Shown piece by piece: positions 1-10,091 of a DNA stretch of 64,000 nucleotides (within the stretch, counting starts at the first letter, position 1; each line of letters begins with the position of its first letter). Source of the DNA: Seiridium cupressi. Lineage: Eukaryota > Ascomycota > Sordariomycetes > Amphisphaeriales > Sporocadaceae. The stretch is from positions 1 to 64,000 of the forward strand of contig JARVKI010000118.1 of NCBI GenBank assembly GCA_036674765.1. The letters run 5' to 3'. Made by a program: the position numbers and the translations under genes. The notes under the pieces were generated by a model that was not told where the DNA came from, did no database searches, and saw nothing but the letters and a program-made list of their open reading frames with translations.

Positions 1-73
<73 letters not shown>
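1..73. repeat. 73-nt poly-C homopolymer at the window edge
   Basis: The window opens with an uninterrupted run of C that ends at base 73. No fungal telomere repeat (CCCTAA type) is next to it, so this is not a telomere as read. A run this long and pure at a sequence end is most simply an assembly or sequencing artefact, although a real homopolymer cannot be excluded. Confidence 0.9.
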
Positions 74-74
<1 letters not shown>

Positions 75-77
75 AGC

Positions 78-1086
78 GTGATCACCTTCAAGTGCATCGA
101 GTACTTACTTGAACCAGAAGACGTGTTAGTCCAACGAAAGTGCAAGGACCTTGTGGGCTGGGTTACTAAATCTTGGGCAAGACTCTACAAAACTTATGAG
201 ACAACAAGAAAGAAAACCGCTGAGATCACCAAGAGCGGGAGCTCCATCACTCCTCGTGGCTCGACAGAAGCAACCAAGCTGATGGGAGGTGAGAAGGTGA
301 TAGTACAAGATTGGACTACCACAGTGTGGCGTTGGGAATTTGATGGAAATATCCAACGTACTGATGTCAATCTCACGTTCTCCATCATGGTCGATGAAGT
401 CCATGAAAAGAAGACTGGATCTCAACAAGAACGGGGAAAACGCTCACTGCTGAAAGAGTAGCTGAGATCACCGAGAAGCCTCTATACCCAGTTACGTGTG
501 GTGATGTGGGCACGAAGGCAGAGGCTGTGGAGACGTATCTGGAATCCGTCTTCCATCTAGGCAAGCTCTGGGGTTGCATCGTCCTACTCGACGAAGCGGA
601 TGCGTTCCTTGAGCAAAGCAGTCTCGAGAACCAAGATAGAACCGCGCTAGTTCCAGTTTTCCTACGAGTTCTCGAGTATTACGAAGGTATTCTAATACTT
701 ACGAGTAACCGCGTCGGCATCTTCGACGAGGCCTTCAAGTCTAGAATCCAGTAGGCACTCCATCATCCCACCTTAGGCCCGTATCAGCGTTTGTGGATCT
801 GCGAAAACTTTCTTAATAGGCTAGAGAAGATCGATGATGAGTGTAGATTTGGCGGACCCCCGGGATAATCTAGACGACCTGAAGGAGGAGGGGATGAATG
901 GGCGGCAAATCAGAAACGCCACCACAACGGTGAGACTACGTAAAGTAGAAGAATACGACAATGACGTATACGCATCTGAAGAATGTAATCGAGGTGTCCG
1001 GACGTTTTGACAAGTACCTGAACAAACTTCATGGTGGGTTTGTGGAAGACCAACTGGCTGAAGACGAAGGATTAAAGCTTGGATAG
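78..1086 (+). pseudogene. Broken AAA+ ATPase gene (fungal DUF7025/AAA type)
   Basis: Pieces of one fungal AAA+ ATPase are readable in order but in different frames. Near 285-345 is an upstream-domain piece with the pattern VWRWEFDG. A Walker A remnant (TGKT) lies at 431-442. Walker B with LLDEAD lies near 574-600, and a sensor-1 region (ILTSNR) near 690-715. The reading frame then meets a TAG at 752-754, yet continues in frame with clear homology (ALHHPTLGPYQRL). It then shifts frame near 840 (VDLADPRDNLDDLKEE) and again before 964 (HLKNVIEVSGRFDKYL), ending at TAG 1084-1086. Proteins of this family run several hundred residues, so the 5' part is missing, cut off by the window edge or lost. 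At least one stop and two or more frameshifts make a functional product unlikely. Read errors next to the poly-C end are an alternative cause. Confidence 0.75.
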
Positions 1087-4000
1087 ACAACGGCGAATAG
1101 GAGCGAACTCATGAATGTACATGCTTGGAACCAGGGTTATCGGGTCAGGCGGTCTTGTGGACTAAGGTAACACTACTGTACTGTATTTTCAAAATAATAT
1201 AATAGGTTTCCGTCGCAGGATCAGTACTTCTATTTGGGTCATTTAGGTGTTACTGAACGACGATACCGTCCTCTAGACTGTACGTACAGAGAGCTAAGAA
1301 GAATCACGAATATTCATTTGTTCATCGCCGATTCGAAGTATGAGCGTTCCATGCAGCTTATTTCTCAACTGGCCCGAACGAGATGACGACTGACAACTAT
1401 ACAAGTTAGTACAAGAAAGTACTTACTGTCTTGACCATGATTTATACATATTGGTCACAGCCTTGAACTTTCAAAAGCTAGGTCTAGTAAACATGTATTC
1501 TCCAGTGAAGGCATGATGATGCCCCTACTCTTGAATTCATAGTTCTAATACAATATGGCCACTTATACGGAACTAGACATCGAGAGTACTTGGAAATCGG
1601 GGTTTATAGAGAAATTTCGAGCAGTTGGTAATTCACTACGGGAACAAGTAGTGTGTCCCATGTTACCTTGTGTTTTGGATCCATAAAAAGATACCCTTTA
1701 AGTACCTACGTTTACTATTTCCGCACGATATAATGTTCTCGGCTGGAGTGCGGTGATCAGTGTCCTTTTTACCGGTGATGTCGGTGACGTATGTTCGCAG
1801 GTTTGATGTTCACCGGTCCGTTTTAAAAATATATCAATATCGACCGGGGATTGAGAGCAGTCAGGGATTAATGGTCGGAAGGTTCTCGATATTTGCGATA
1901 TCGTTGGATTACTGTGGGTTTGGTCAGCGGATGACCACCATATTCTGCTTCTTTTGTTCGATGTAGCCTAAACCGTCGATCGACACCCTATGTCTGTTGC
2001 TCTTTCTCCCAACGCCCAAGATCTAGAACTACCCTGTTGACTAGTAAGAAAGTCAAAGTCGGCCGACTTTGTCAGCTCAGCGTAAATCATTATGGAGTCC
2101 AATATCGACCCACTGAAAGTGGTCAGGATCGCCAATATGACATCGAACATGGAGTACTGGCTTGGTTGGCTTCGGAGTTGGAGCAAGGCCTAGAACCTAG
2201 ACCGCTTGTGCTTGTTTTCGGCCACTCAATACATAGAACTAACAGAACTAAAAATAAAGCCTTAATTTGACGGCGACACAAGAATATGATTATTCACAGA
2301 CGGTGTATGACAGCTCAGGGGACACTGACCTCAGTTGCATCGGTGTGCCGACCTGTAGACTGGGATGAGCCGTTCTCGAACGTCATTGGAATTGAGTGCT
2401 GCCTCGTACGCGCAAAAGTGTACAATGTTTCACAGCTATCATAATTCTCCCAAATGTTTGCCATTGCGTCATTGGTGCAGCAGCAAAGAAACACGCTTGC
2501 ATGAGTGGCAGGCATTGCTGCTCAGTGACGACAGTTGACCATGCAAGGGACATTCCTAATACGCTCCATGTCATATTTTTCCTTTTATCTGATTTTATGG
2601 GACTCGAGTCTGTTTCGAGATCCAGTGAAAAGTCGATCTTCGTCGATACTGTGATCCAATTTTACCAAAGCTTGCGCGTCATAAGAACCACACGGAGTCA
2701 GCATAGGCAGGTCGATTACGGATAAGTGTTGAGAAGCACGTTTTAAGAGCTAAGGCAACCACCCAGCCATGAACAAGGATCAATATGTACCTTGACCATA
2801 CAGATTCGCGTGCGGGACGTCTGTATCCTAATCCTAGTACAAGTGGACGATCTCTTGTGCATCGTACTTCGGCTAATAGGGTCGGACCATACGTACCAGA
2901 TATTCCTTCTGGAGAGCGAAAGGGCCCTTTCTCCAGGATATCGCAGTGGTGACCCCCATAGATAACTTTATCACATCAAGGGTTTGCACCTCACTCGACA
3001 AGTGTATGAAAAGTGTCATCCCAGCAGCCTAGTGACGGACAAGTCAAAGTATCGGTGCAAGTATTGACGCGCGTTATGGGCAAGCATTATAAAGCCATAC
3101 GAGCAGCTCGTCATGAAGCAGTTGACCTTTGCTCGAATGGGCCAGATTATCTGGAGAGCATATTCCCGAGGCGTTGGAGAATGCCCATGATCATCAGGCC
3201 ATCGGTATAGGTTAGGCAAGACGATCAGAGGGGGAGCGGAGGTTGAGTGCCCCTGATTTCGTCATCACGTGGGATCCCGGGAGGACGTGTGGCCGATAAG
3301 GGTCCGAAACATCGTCAGCGGCGAAGGAGAATTGCTCCATCCTGCCATAGTAAACTTTAGTATGAAGGCAGGAATTTGCCCATGTCTCTGGCGTCAATCT
3401 CGCATAATATGTGTAGATGGCATGGAGAAAGAGCCGCGCCGGAAGAAGATCCAGTTACCGGCTGGTTGTCGATGAACTCTATGCCGGAAAGACGTGAAAC
3501 ATGGACCACATTGAACTGTATGTCCAGTTCTTGCTGACATCATATGGAAACGGTGGTGAAGCGAAGTAGAGGAAATAACACCTGGCGCTCCAGAGTTGCC
3601 GGGGCGGTGGCGCACCCCATCAGCTGTGACCTCATGGGGCACTGGGTCGTTATGTATGTAGGTAGTCGAGGAGGTTGCAGCTGCAGCATGCACCCGAACC
3701 CCAGCCTATTTACTGCGCGGGCTTATGCAGTGTGTGCTCGCTTCAGCACTGCTAAAACCGCGTCTGCTCAGTCTTGGCGAAACTTATGTCATTTTGCTTG
3801 TTGCTCGTAGCCAGTTCTATCACACCCATGTTGGACCCTTGTTTTCCCACCCTGGTTCTGGGCGAGACCAAAGTCAACATGGGTGAGGAATAAAGTGCTA
3901 GTGCGCCTTTTGATGTTAGCACTGACGTCGTCCGCCTCATGCAATCTACCTGCCATGTACAATGGAATCCGTTGGTGCTCATCCGGCTTGGCAGGATGTC

Positions 4001-5633
4001 CCGTGTTGGCAGTTGGCACGGAATTGGTTTGTCGCAGTCGATACCCGCGGCGAGCTTGCCTACTCGACATCTTGCGCTCCCTTGTTGGACTCGGCCAGAA
4101 GTACCAGTGCGGGTGCCTGTGCCGCCGTGGCAAAGCGCACCTTGAGAAGGCCTCGTGTTGTTTCAAGCCGTCAAGTGTCTGGGCTGCTGGTATTTGGCAG
4201 GGGATGGGGCAAAGATGGGAAAATCCACATTGCCTGGGACGTTTGCTGGAATTCTCCATGTGGGAAAGGACCCTGATTTTCGAAACTCGGACGGCGACAC
4301 TGCGGCAGGACCCTTTAGGGCTGAAGGTCTGGCGTTCTAGGCCATCGTGTGAGATCCTCATCATTGAAGTTGTTCCCCTGGCCGATTGGCACTATTATGG
4401 AGCCAGGTGAGCATCGAGCCAACGATTCGCCGGTGCTGCTCACAGAATCTGGGGGAGAGTGGTCACCACTCTCGGGACGAAAAATACCGGTACTTGCTCA
4501 AGCCGGTCGTCCAAAGTACACTTGGGCCTGGGGCAAGTGCGGCTGGCGGTTCTGCTGCGTTACCGTTGTACGCTACTGCACTACCCTGGGGGTCCTGGCC
4601 CGCAGAGATACCGTGTAATGAGTCTGACTCGTCAAAAGAAACAAAGGGTCCTCCCTTGGCACCTCGAGCAAATGACCTCAATGGCTTTTGCTTTGCTCGT
4701 TACAATGCACCTGAGGCACGCTACCAACCTACTGCTCTAACTGCTTCGGGCTATTGGGCCGTACTGATAGAGTTCTGAAGGCTCTCTTCTAGGTTACTGT
4801 ATTTTGCATAGCAGTGAAGTGTTGACTGAGGCGAAGCGCACAAGAACCTCTACTCCAAGAGCAACAGGCGCATCGGATGACGTCACTCCAGACACAGAGC
4901 TGCCAGCGCCAGTTCTGTCTACCACATATGCAATGCTCAACTCTTCAATGCCAGAATTGCTTCATCACAAATACGGTTTCCGTTCACAAGCTTTGTCGCA
5001 GATTTGGCTCTGGAGATAGGCTTGTCTTGGCGCACACCATCTCTTACTGCTTGCGGTGAAGTTCGTCATGTAAAAGCTTTGGCCAATAGCAGTGACATAA
5101 GGGTATGACTTCAAGATCTGCAGGGTCTTTCCTTTTCCGTCCGCCTCGGTCATCATCCCTTATCCCCCAGCCCCGCCGTCCCCTAGTCAACCACCCTTTT
5201 CATTGGCTCTATGACATGTGAGCGTCGAGACTAAGAGCGGACGGAGGCGGGTCCAGCCAATCTACGGCCTCGCTCAAGCAGCCCGGCAGACTGCGTCGCC
5301 TAGCCTCGCTCGTGGCGAACCCCTAAAGGCCCGCAACCTAGACGATTGGCCTGTTGGCGCCGCCGCACATACGCCATAAGGTGCATGGGTAGGTTCCAGT
5401 TGCGGCACGAAAACGGCCATGAATGCTGTCGATCTAGGCGTATCCTTTGCTCGAGACATGGGAATCTGCGCGAAATGTGGTCGCACTAATCCGACGCTCT
5501 TGCTTGGGGCCCCCAGCCATGATAGGCAGAAAAAAGAGGAGTAATACGCGCAGGGTCGCTTCTGAAGTCAGAAGCCGCCTCAAACGCCGCCTGTGCATCA
5601 TACCTAAGCCTAGATCCCATTTGCCGTCTTCTT
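1087..5633. other. Decayed or unassigned region without a supported gene
   Basis: About 4.5 kb with many short open frames on both strands and no complete gene model. A possible relic sits at about 3010-3260 on the + strand, where an open frame (VLTRVMGKHYKAIRAARHEA) continues in a second frame (FPEALENAHDHQAIGIG). A 175-codon + frame at 3883-4410 begins with a hydrophobic, signal-like stretch and is Cys-rich, but it overlaps other open frames of similar quality at 3962-4276, 4386-4778 and 4804-5019. I recognise none of them. Relics of genes or transposons are likely, but unproven. Confidence 0.5.
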
Positions 5634-5634
5634 A

Positions 5635-5818
5635 GATATAAGTTCACCTGTCGCTTCTATCTACAACTATTTGAATCCATCACTCCATCTTAACAACATC
5701 GTATCGCACAAGCAATACCCTCAACTCAGCCTACAGCAATTCCAGTCGAATTCCTTCCATAAACTTTTATCAATACAAGACCGAATCAAAATCACATCCT
5801 CCCACACCAAACATCAAA
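5635..5818 (+). promoter_or_regulatory. TATA-like box and pyrimidine/A-rich leader of the small gene at 5819
   Basis: A GATATAAG element lies at 5635-5642, about 180 nt before the ATG. It is followed by a C/T- and A-rich, G-poor stretch up to the start codon, which sits in the strong context ATCAAAATG. This pattern is typical of 5' leaders of well-expressed genes in filamentous fungi. The element was picked by eye only. Confidence 0.4.
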
Positions 5819-6058
5819 ATGTCTTCTCGTGGCACATACTCCTCTTCGGCTCTGCCCATGTCGCCCACTCCTCCTAGCGATCTTCCATCATACGCCCGCT
5901 TCATGCATCAACATACAAAGAAGCAGATGGAGGAGGCTTCTAGATCATCGCATCGCCGTAGCTCCCGGTCGAGTCGCGTCGCTCCCAGCATGCCGAACGG
6001 TGGCTCTTCATCAACAGCATCGTCTCCTAGTTCCAACGGGGTTGAATATCACGATTAG
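5819..6058 (+). CDS. Small Ser/Pro/Arg-rich fungal protein (79 aa), function unknown
   Basis: This is an uninterrupted 79-codon frame with a strong start context and a long G-poor leader. The protein starts MSSRGTYSSSALPMSPTPP, has a central segment that may be helical (YARFMHQHTKKQMEEASR), and then a basic Ser/Arg-rich tract followed by a Ser/Gly-rich tail ending in YHD. There is no signal peptide or membrane segment. The composition suggests a soluble, largely disordered protein. I do not recognise a named family, although short proteins of this style recur in ascomycetes. The next 1.6 kb carries no gene, so it stands alone between the decayed region and the Yju2 gene. The leader supports real expression. 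The function is unknown. Confidence 0.65.
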   Translation: MSSRGTYSSSALPMSPTPPSDLPSYARFMHQHTKKQMEEASRSSHRRSSRSSRVAPSMPNGGSSSTASSPSSNGVEYHD

Positions 6059-7680
6059 ACGATCGGCTGGAACATACACTATCAACAATCATATTGCATG
6101 ATGTAACAACAATTCAACGGCACGATTGTAATATATCGATGCACCCACCCCAAATTAGCACCAGCACTTTGGCTCTGGTGTGATATGTTTTCACGACTTA
6201 ACGATCCAGCAAATACTGGGAGGAGGAATGAAAACTGTATACTACTACTCAGCATAAGCGTACAGGAGTTTAAGCGCTATTGCATTTCATGGGCATAAAT
6301 AAAGTAGACGCGGCGTTATGGGTGACAGGCTGGACGTTGTCTGACCGGTCATGATTTTTACTCAGCATACACACAAATTCAATCATCAAAAAACTTCATA
6401 TGACGCTGTACTGCCACTTCCAACTCGTATTTTGTCTAAGCGTGAGAAAAAAAAGATAAACTTAGCCATAGCCGCTTAGTACAAGTCAGCAACACGTAAA
6501 TATACACACTCCGTTAATAGGTGTTAGAAATTTATAATACACTCACCTGGAATCAATGTTAAGTTTGACATTACAGCAAGTCCTTCACACTACGGCTTTA
6601 CCTGTGAGCAACACAAGATACCGACGAACAATCTTTGAAAACTAATCATGGAATTCTTTTAAGTCTAACTTCCAACTTCGCGTGACTTGTATCCAAGTTC
6701 TGGAACGATCCACGTAAGCCTGCTCTCCAGACGACACTTCACTTGAATTAAAAAATTAAAATAAATGGTGCCATAATGTTTACTGTCGTTCAGGCTCTTG
6801 CTTACTGGCATGCAGAGCATCCCCGGATTCGTGTTTCTCGAGCACAGCCCGCGCATGACGTCGCTATTGCTGCTTGGGCGCTCAGGAACGAAACTGCATC
6901 CTCAGTGCTCTCAAGACCCAGCCACTGTATTTTGGGCTCCCCAACTGTAAAAAATGGATCTCCCATCAACTTGCCAAAGCGGATTTCGTAATTCCCATGC
7001 TCAAACCCGCGGGGGTTGCATGTTTCCGATGAACGAGTTCCACCCCTGCCCCAACCCCTGCCGTGCATCCCTTCCGCCTCGGCGACCTGGGGAGTCGGCC
7101 ATCTTGTCCAAAACAGTTACGGCAATAGTGGGGCGTAGGTAGGTCGATCATCGCATATCCTACATTCTAGATCGCTGAATATTCTAGACCGATGAACATA
7201 GACCCTCCCCACACACACATCCAGACATCTCCAGACATCTAGATGCGTGTGTGGAAGAAAAGACTGACTGACGCCTTGCCTTAGCTTCGGGTGAATCGAC
7301 AGAGTGACGGACCAGAAGCTCCTACACCAATCTTCGAGTCGGATTTGTAAATCTCAAGGTCAATCATAAGCCAAGGTTAAGACAAAACCAAGGCTGCTTT
7401 GTCTGTGGACAGCACTTTCAAGCAACACATAGCCACGACTGGACATATAGCTCGCTCGACCTCACAATCAAGTATCTCTGCAAGATTTGTCTGCTGGAAG
7501 AATTTATGGAAGTAAATGCAGAGAGACCCGTAGGTGGAAACATGATTCATTGCCCAAAATCGGTATCGCTCGTCTTAGAAAGCCCAACGCCAGAGAACCT
7601 TCGCTATGCTCAAAATATCCATTCGCCAAGCTGTAGCCGTGATTATAACCGTAACACCCGTTAATTGCATCCATGAATGC
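6059..7680. other. Intergenic, no supported gene
   Basis: This 1.6-kb stretch contains A/T-rich segments between 6060 and 6780 and short open frames on both strands around 6776-7142. None has recognisable protein features. The clear structure is the hairpin-forming inverted repeat at 7209-7254, listed separately. It should also hold the 3' ends of the convergent genes at 5819 (+) and 7681 (-). Confidence 0.5.
7209..7254. repeat. Inverted repeat with duplicated loop
   Basis: The left arm CCACACACACATC (7209-7221) pairs with the right arm GATGCGTGTGTGG (7242-7254), with 12 of 13 bases complementary. The loop contains a direct repeat of CCAGACATCT (7221-7230 and 7231-7240). It lies about 430 bp past the stop codon of the Yju2 gene. 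It could form a stem in RNA or a cruciform in DNA. The role is unknown. Confidence 0.7.
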
Positions 7681-8850
7681 TTAGTCCGAGTCTGAATCGT
7701 AGCTGACTAGACTAGCAATGGCCTTCTTCTCAGGCTGCTTCGAGGGCGGAGCCTGCGGCTGTGACTGTGGCTCCGGGTTCTTCTTCTTTATCCCCAATAT
7801 CGCCGGTCCAGCCTTCTTCTTGACTGGCGGCGTTTTCTTGATGAAGCTGGGTAGTGGTGGAGGTGGCATGTCCGAATCTACAATAGTATCCTCGAGGACC
7901 TCGTCCACAATGGCATCCATCTGTCGTGCGTTCGCAAATGCGGCTTTTGCTGCCTCCTCATCTTCTCTCTCCTGCCTGGTCGCGTCGTCGTCCTCTGGCT
8001 CTGCAACAGTGAACTCCACGCCATCCCTCTCGCTGCGCTCCAACCTGGCATTCCTTGTCCGGATCTCATCCAATGCATCTGCGACCGCCATCTCCCGCTT
8101 GGCATCGACTGTCTTGGCCTCGAGCTCCACCATAGCATTGCGCTCCTCTTCCTCTTTCTCCAACCTCTGCAGCCGCTCCTCGTCTGTTTCCTCGGCCGTG
8201 TTCTGCCTCCAGGGTTCCACATTCCGCTTCGCACCTCTCTCGCAGGCATAATCGCCATTCTTAGGATCCGTTTTGAAGGTAATCTACAACACTCGGTATT
8301 AGCGGGTTGATGGTCGTGTTTAAGGAGCAAAGACGCCCCTAAAATAAGGACGGGAAAGAAAGGGACTCTAAATATTTACCTCGGCGGAGCACCTTGTACA
8401 TCTTATGTAGAAGCGGAAAATCTGGATCCCCAAGTATTTGGCGTTTTCGGGAGTCTCTTTTCGCGCGTTAAACTACGGTCAATTAGTATGGTACCTTGAA
8501 GTGACCGTCTTCGTGACGTTGCGTACCTTCCGTCCTTTGTATATGCTGCAAGATAGTCAGGATATTGAATCAGACCAGAACCCAGGGTGGATTGCACTCA
8601 CAATTCGCCACACGCCGTACATTGCATCGAAAAAGGCGCCATCAAGCGCACAGTCTGTACTTTGGGGCCGACCTGCTTGGGGCCACGGGAGCGCTGTATC
8701 TGGCGCGGATCGAAATCCGGCGGGTAATATTTGGTCTATGCCCAGGTCAGCATTCCGCATAAACATACACCATTGCAGTGTAGTGAAGGAGCTTCACTTT
8801 CGGGCAAGTGGGTTTTGAGGGGTGCTTACCAGGACTTTCCGCTCGGACAT
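7681..8850 (-). CDS. yju2: Splicing factor Yju2/Cwf16 (CCDC94 family)
   Basis: Five exons: 8830-8850, 8602-8735, 8527-8545, 8380-8472 and 7681-8283, giving 289 aa. The start is ATG at 8850 (MSERKVL), seven codons before a GTAAGC donor. Third-exon splicing restores FIYKGRKFNARKE, the family signature. Zinc-type cysteines are C46/C49 (QCTACGE) and C83/C86 (RCTRCSAE). The segment ITFKTDPKN...[17 protein letters not shown] follows, then a helical acidic region and a Lys/Pro-rich tail ending SYDSDSD. Known role of the family: a Prp19/NTC-associated step-one splicing factor that stabilises the branch helix in the catalytic spliceosome, in the nucleus. Length and order match fungal Yju2 rather than the related Saf4/CCDC130. 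The 19-nt third exon is easily missed. All junctions are in phase. Confidence 0.93.
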
Positions 8851-10091
8851 GGTGGGCTGGTGAAGTTGAAAGGCGCCGTCTTAGGAATACTTCTACGCGT
8901 AAAGAGTTCGCGAGCTTATCGGGGTGCTGCGTGACAGAGATTGGAACGAGCGCAAGCTCACGATACTTGGACGTGTGTGCTGGTGTTTGATATCCAAAGG
9001 TTGCCTGCAACGCAACACTGGAGAAGCTAGGCCGGAGATATGCGGGGCTTTGGCTGTGGCGTTTTGAGCCTCAATGCTCCGAGCCGTGGCGCAGGTCTGG
9101 ACTTTGGGGCTGATCCCACTCAGCCCTGCGGCCAGTTGGCTTCATCTGCAGATCATTCGTGTCGCTTCTGCTCTGATGTCACCCATGACATGACTTGCCA
9201 CGATGTTCGAACCAAACGTCAACGTCAATGTCAATCTCCATGGTCTGTCACTTAGGGTCGTTCATTATGACTTATTTAATTACACGGTTGTTCACATGCT
9301 CATTCAATAACAGGAAGTTTGCTGCGAGAATTCGGTTTGTCGAAAGACATGATTGGTTTGCTTCTTGGCATGCCTGCCGAGACGTGAAGATGGCTAGACT
9401 TCGTGAAACCTTTCTGAAAGTAAACAATAGTCCGCCAAAACTCCAGCGATATGTATGATCATTTCTAGCTCCGGCTACTTGCAGACAGTCCCTGTCACTG
9501 AAACGTGGGAAACGTGGAGAATTCGGCTAAGATCCCAACATCTCGATGAACCTGGCTTCTGTAGGATCTCGATCGCTCTGCCGTTATGACGCAAGTGCTT
9601 CTCACTCTTTCCCCATAAACCAACCGCTCGACAGAGCTACCCAATTGATACACTATCCGACGGCCCCATATTAACGGCCGTGGATTCTATTCTTACCCAG
9701 TATGTGTCAGGTAAAGCTCAAATTGGTGACGGGTTGAGCCTTTCTCCTAGACATCAGCGAGGTGAGATCAGTGCAATCGGCCCGCTGTGATTCGGTCGAT
9801 ACGAGGTGAAGCACCAGCGCGACAGTACATACAGTGCTGTGGTTGCGACTGGCCAGCCCTCCCACGGCCCCCAAGCAACCAGGCCGTCAGTCACATCGCG
9901 ATCCGCTTTCGTCACTATTCGTCATATTTGGTACGTCGATCACGGAGTATTATTACAACTGAGTTGCCGTTGCAATCGAGATGCAGAATCTCGGGTCGAT
10001 CGCCCACACTACTCTCTGTAGGGGAGTACTTGTGTTGTTTGGTAATGAACGTACCAGATTTTGTGCTAAGTAGCTCGTACGTACCTGGTTG
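8851..10091. other. Intergenic, no supported gene
   Basis: Lies upstream of the Yju2 gene and downstream of the GCP5 gene, both on the minus strand. It should contain the Yju2 promoter. Short open frames (for example at 9040-9255, 9195-9458 and 9787-10107) show no recognisable protein features. Confidence 0.5.

Noticed and set aside
1..73. Telomere
   Set aside because: The run is pure C with no CCCTAA-type unit.
3883..4410. 175-codon + frame with a signal-peptide-like start and many Cys
   Set aside because: Overlaps other frames of similar length, has no recognised Cys pattern and no clear leader; the signal-like start may be chance in decayed sequence.
7718..8251. 177-codon + strand open frame
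   Set aside because: It is antisense to the last exon of the Yju2 gene and its Ser-rich composition comes from the charged codons on the other strand.
9040..9458. Two + strand open frames between Yju2 and GCP5
   Set aside because: No recognisable motifs, no leader and no splice-supported extension.
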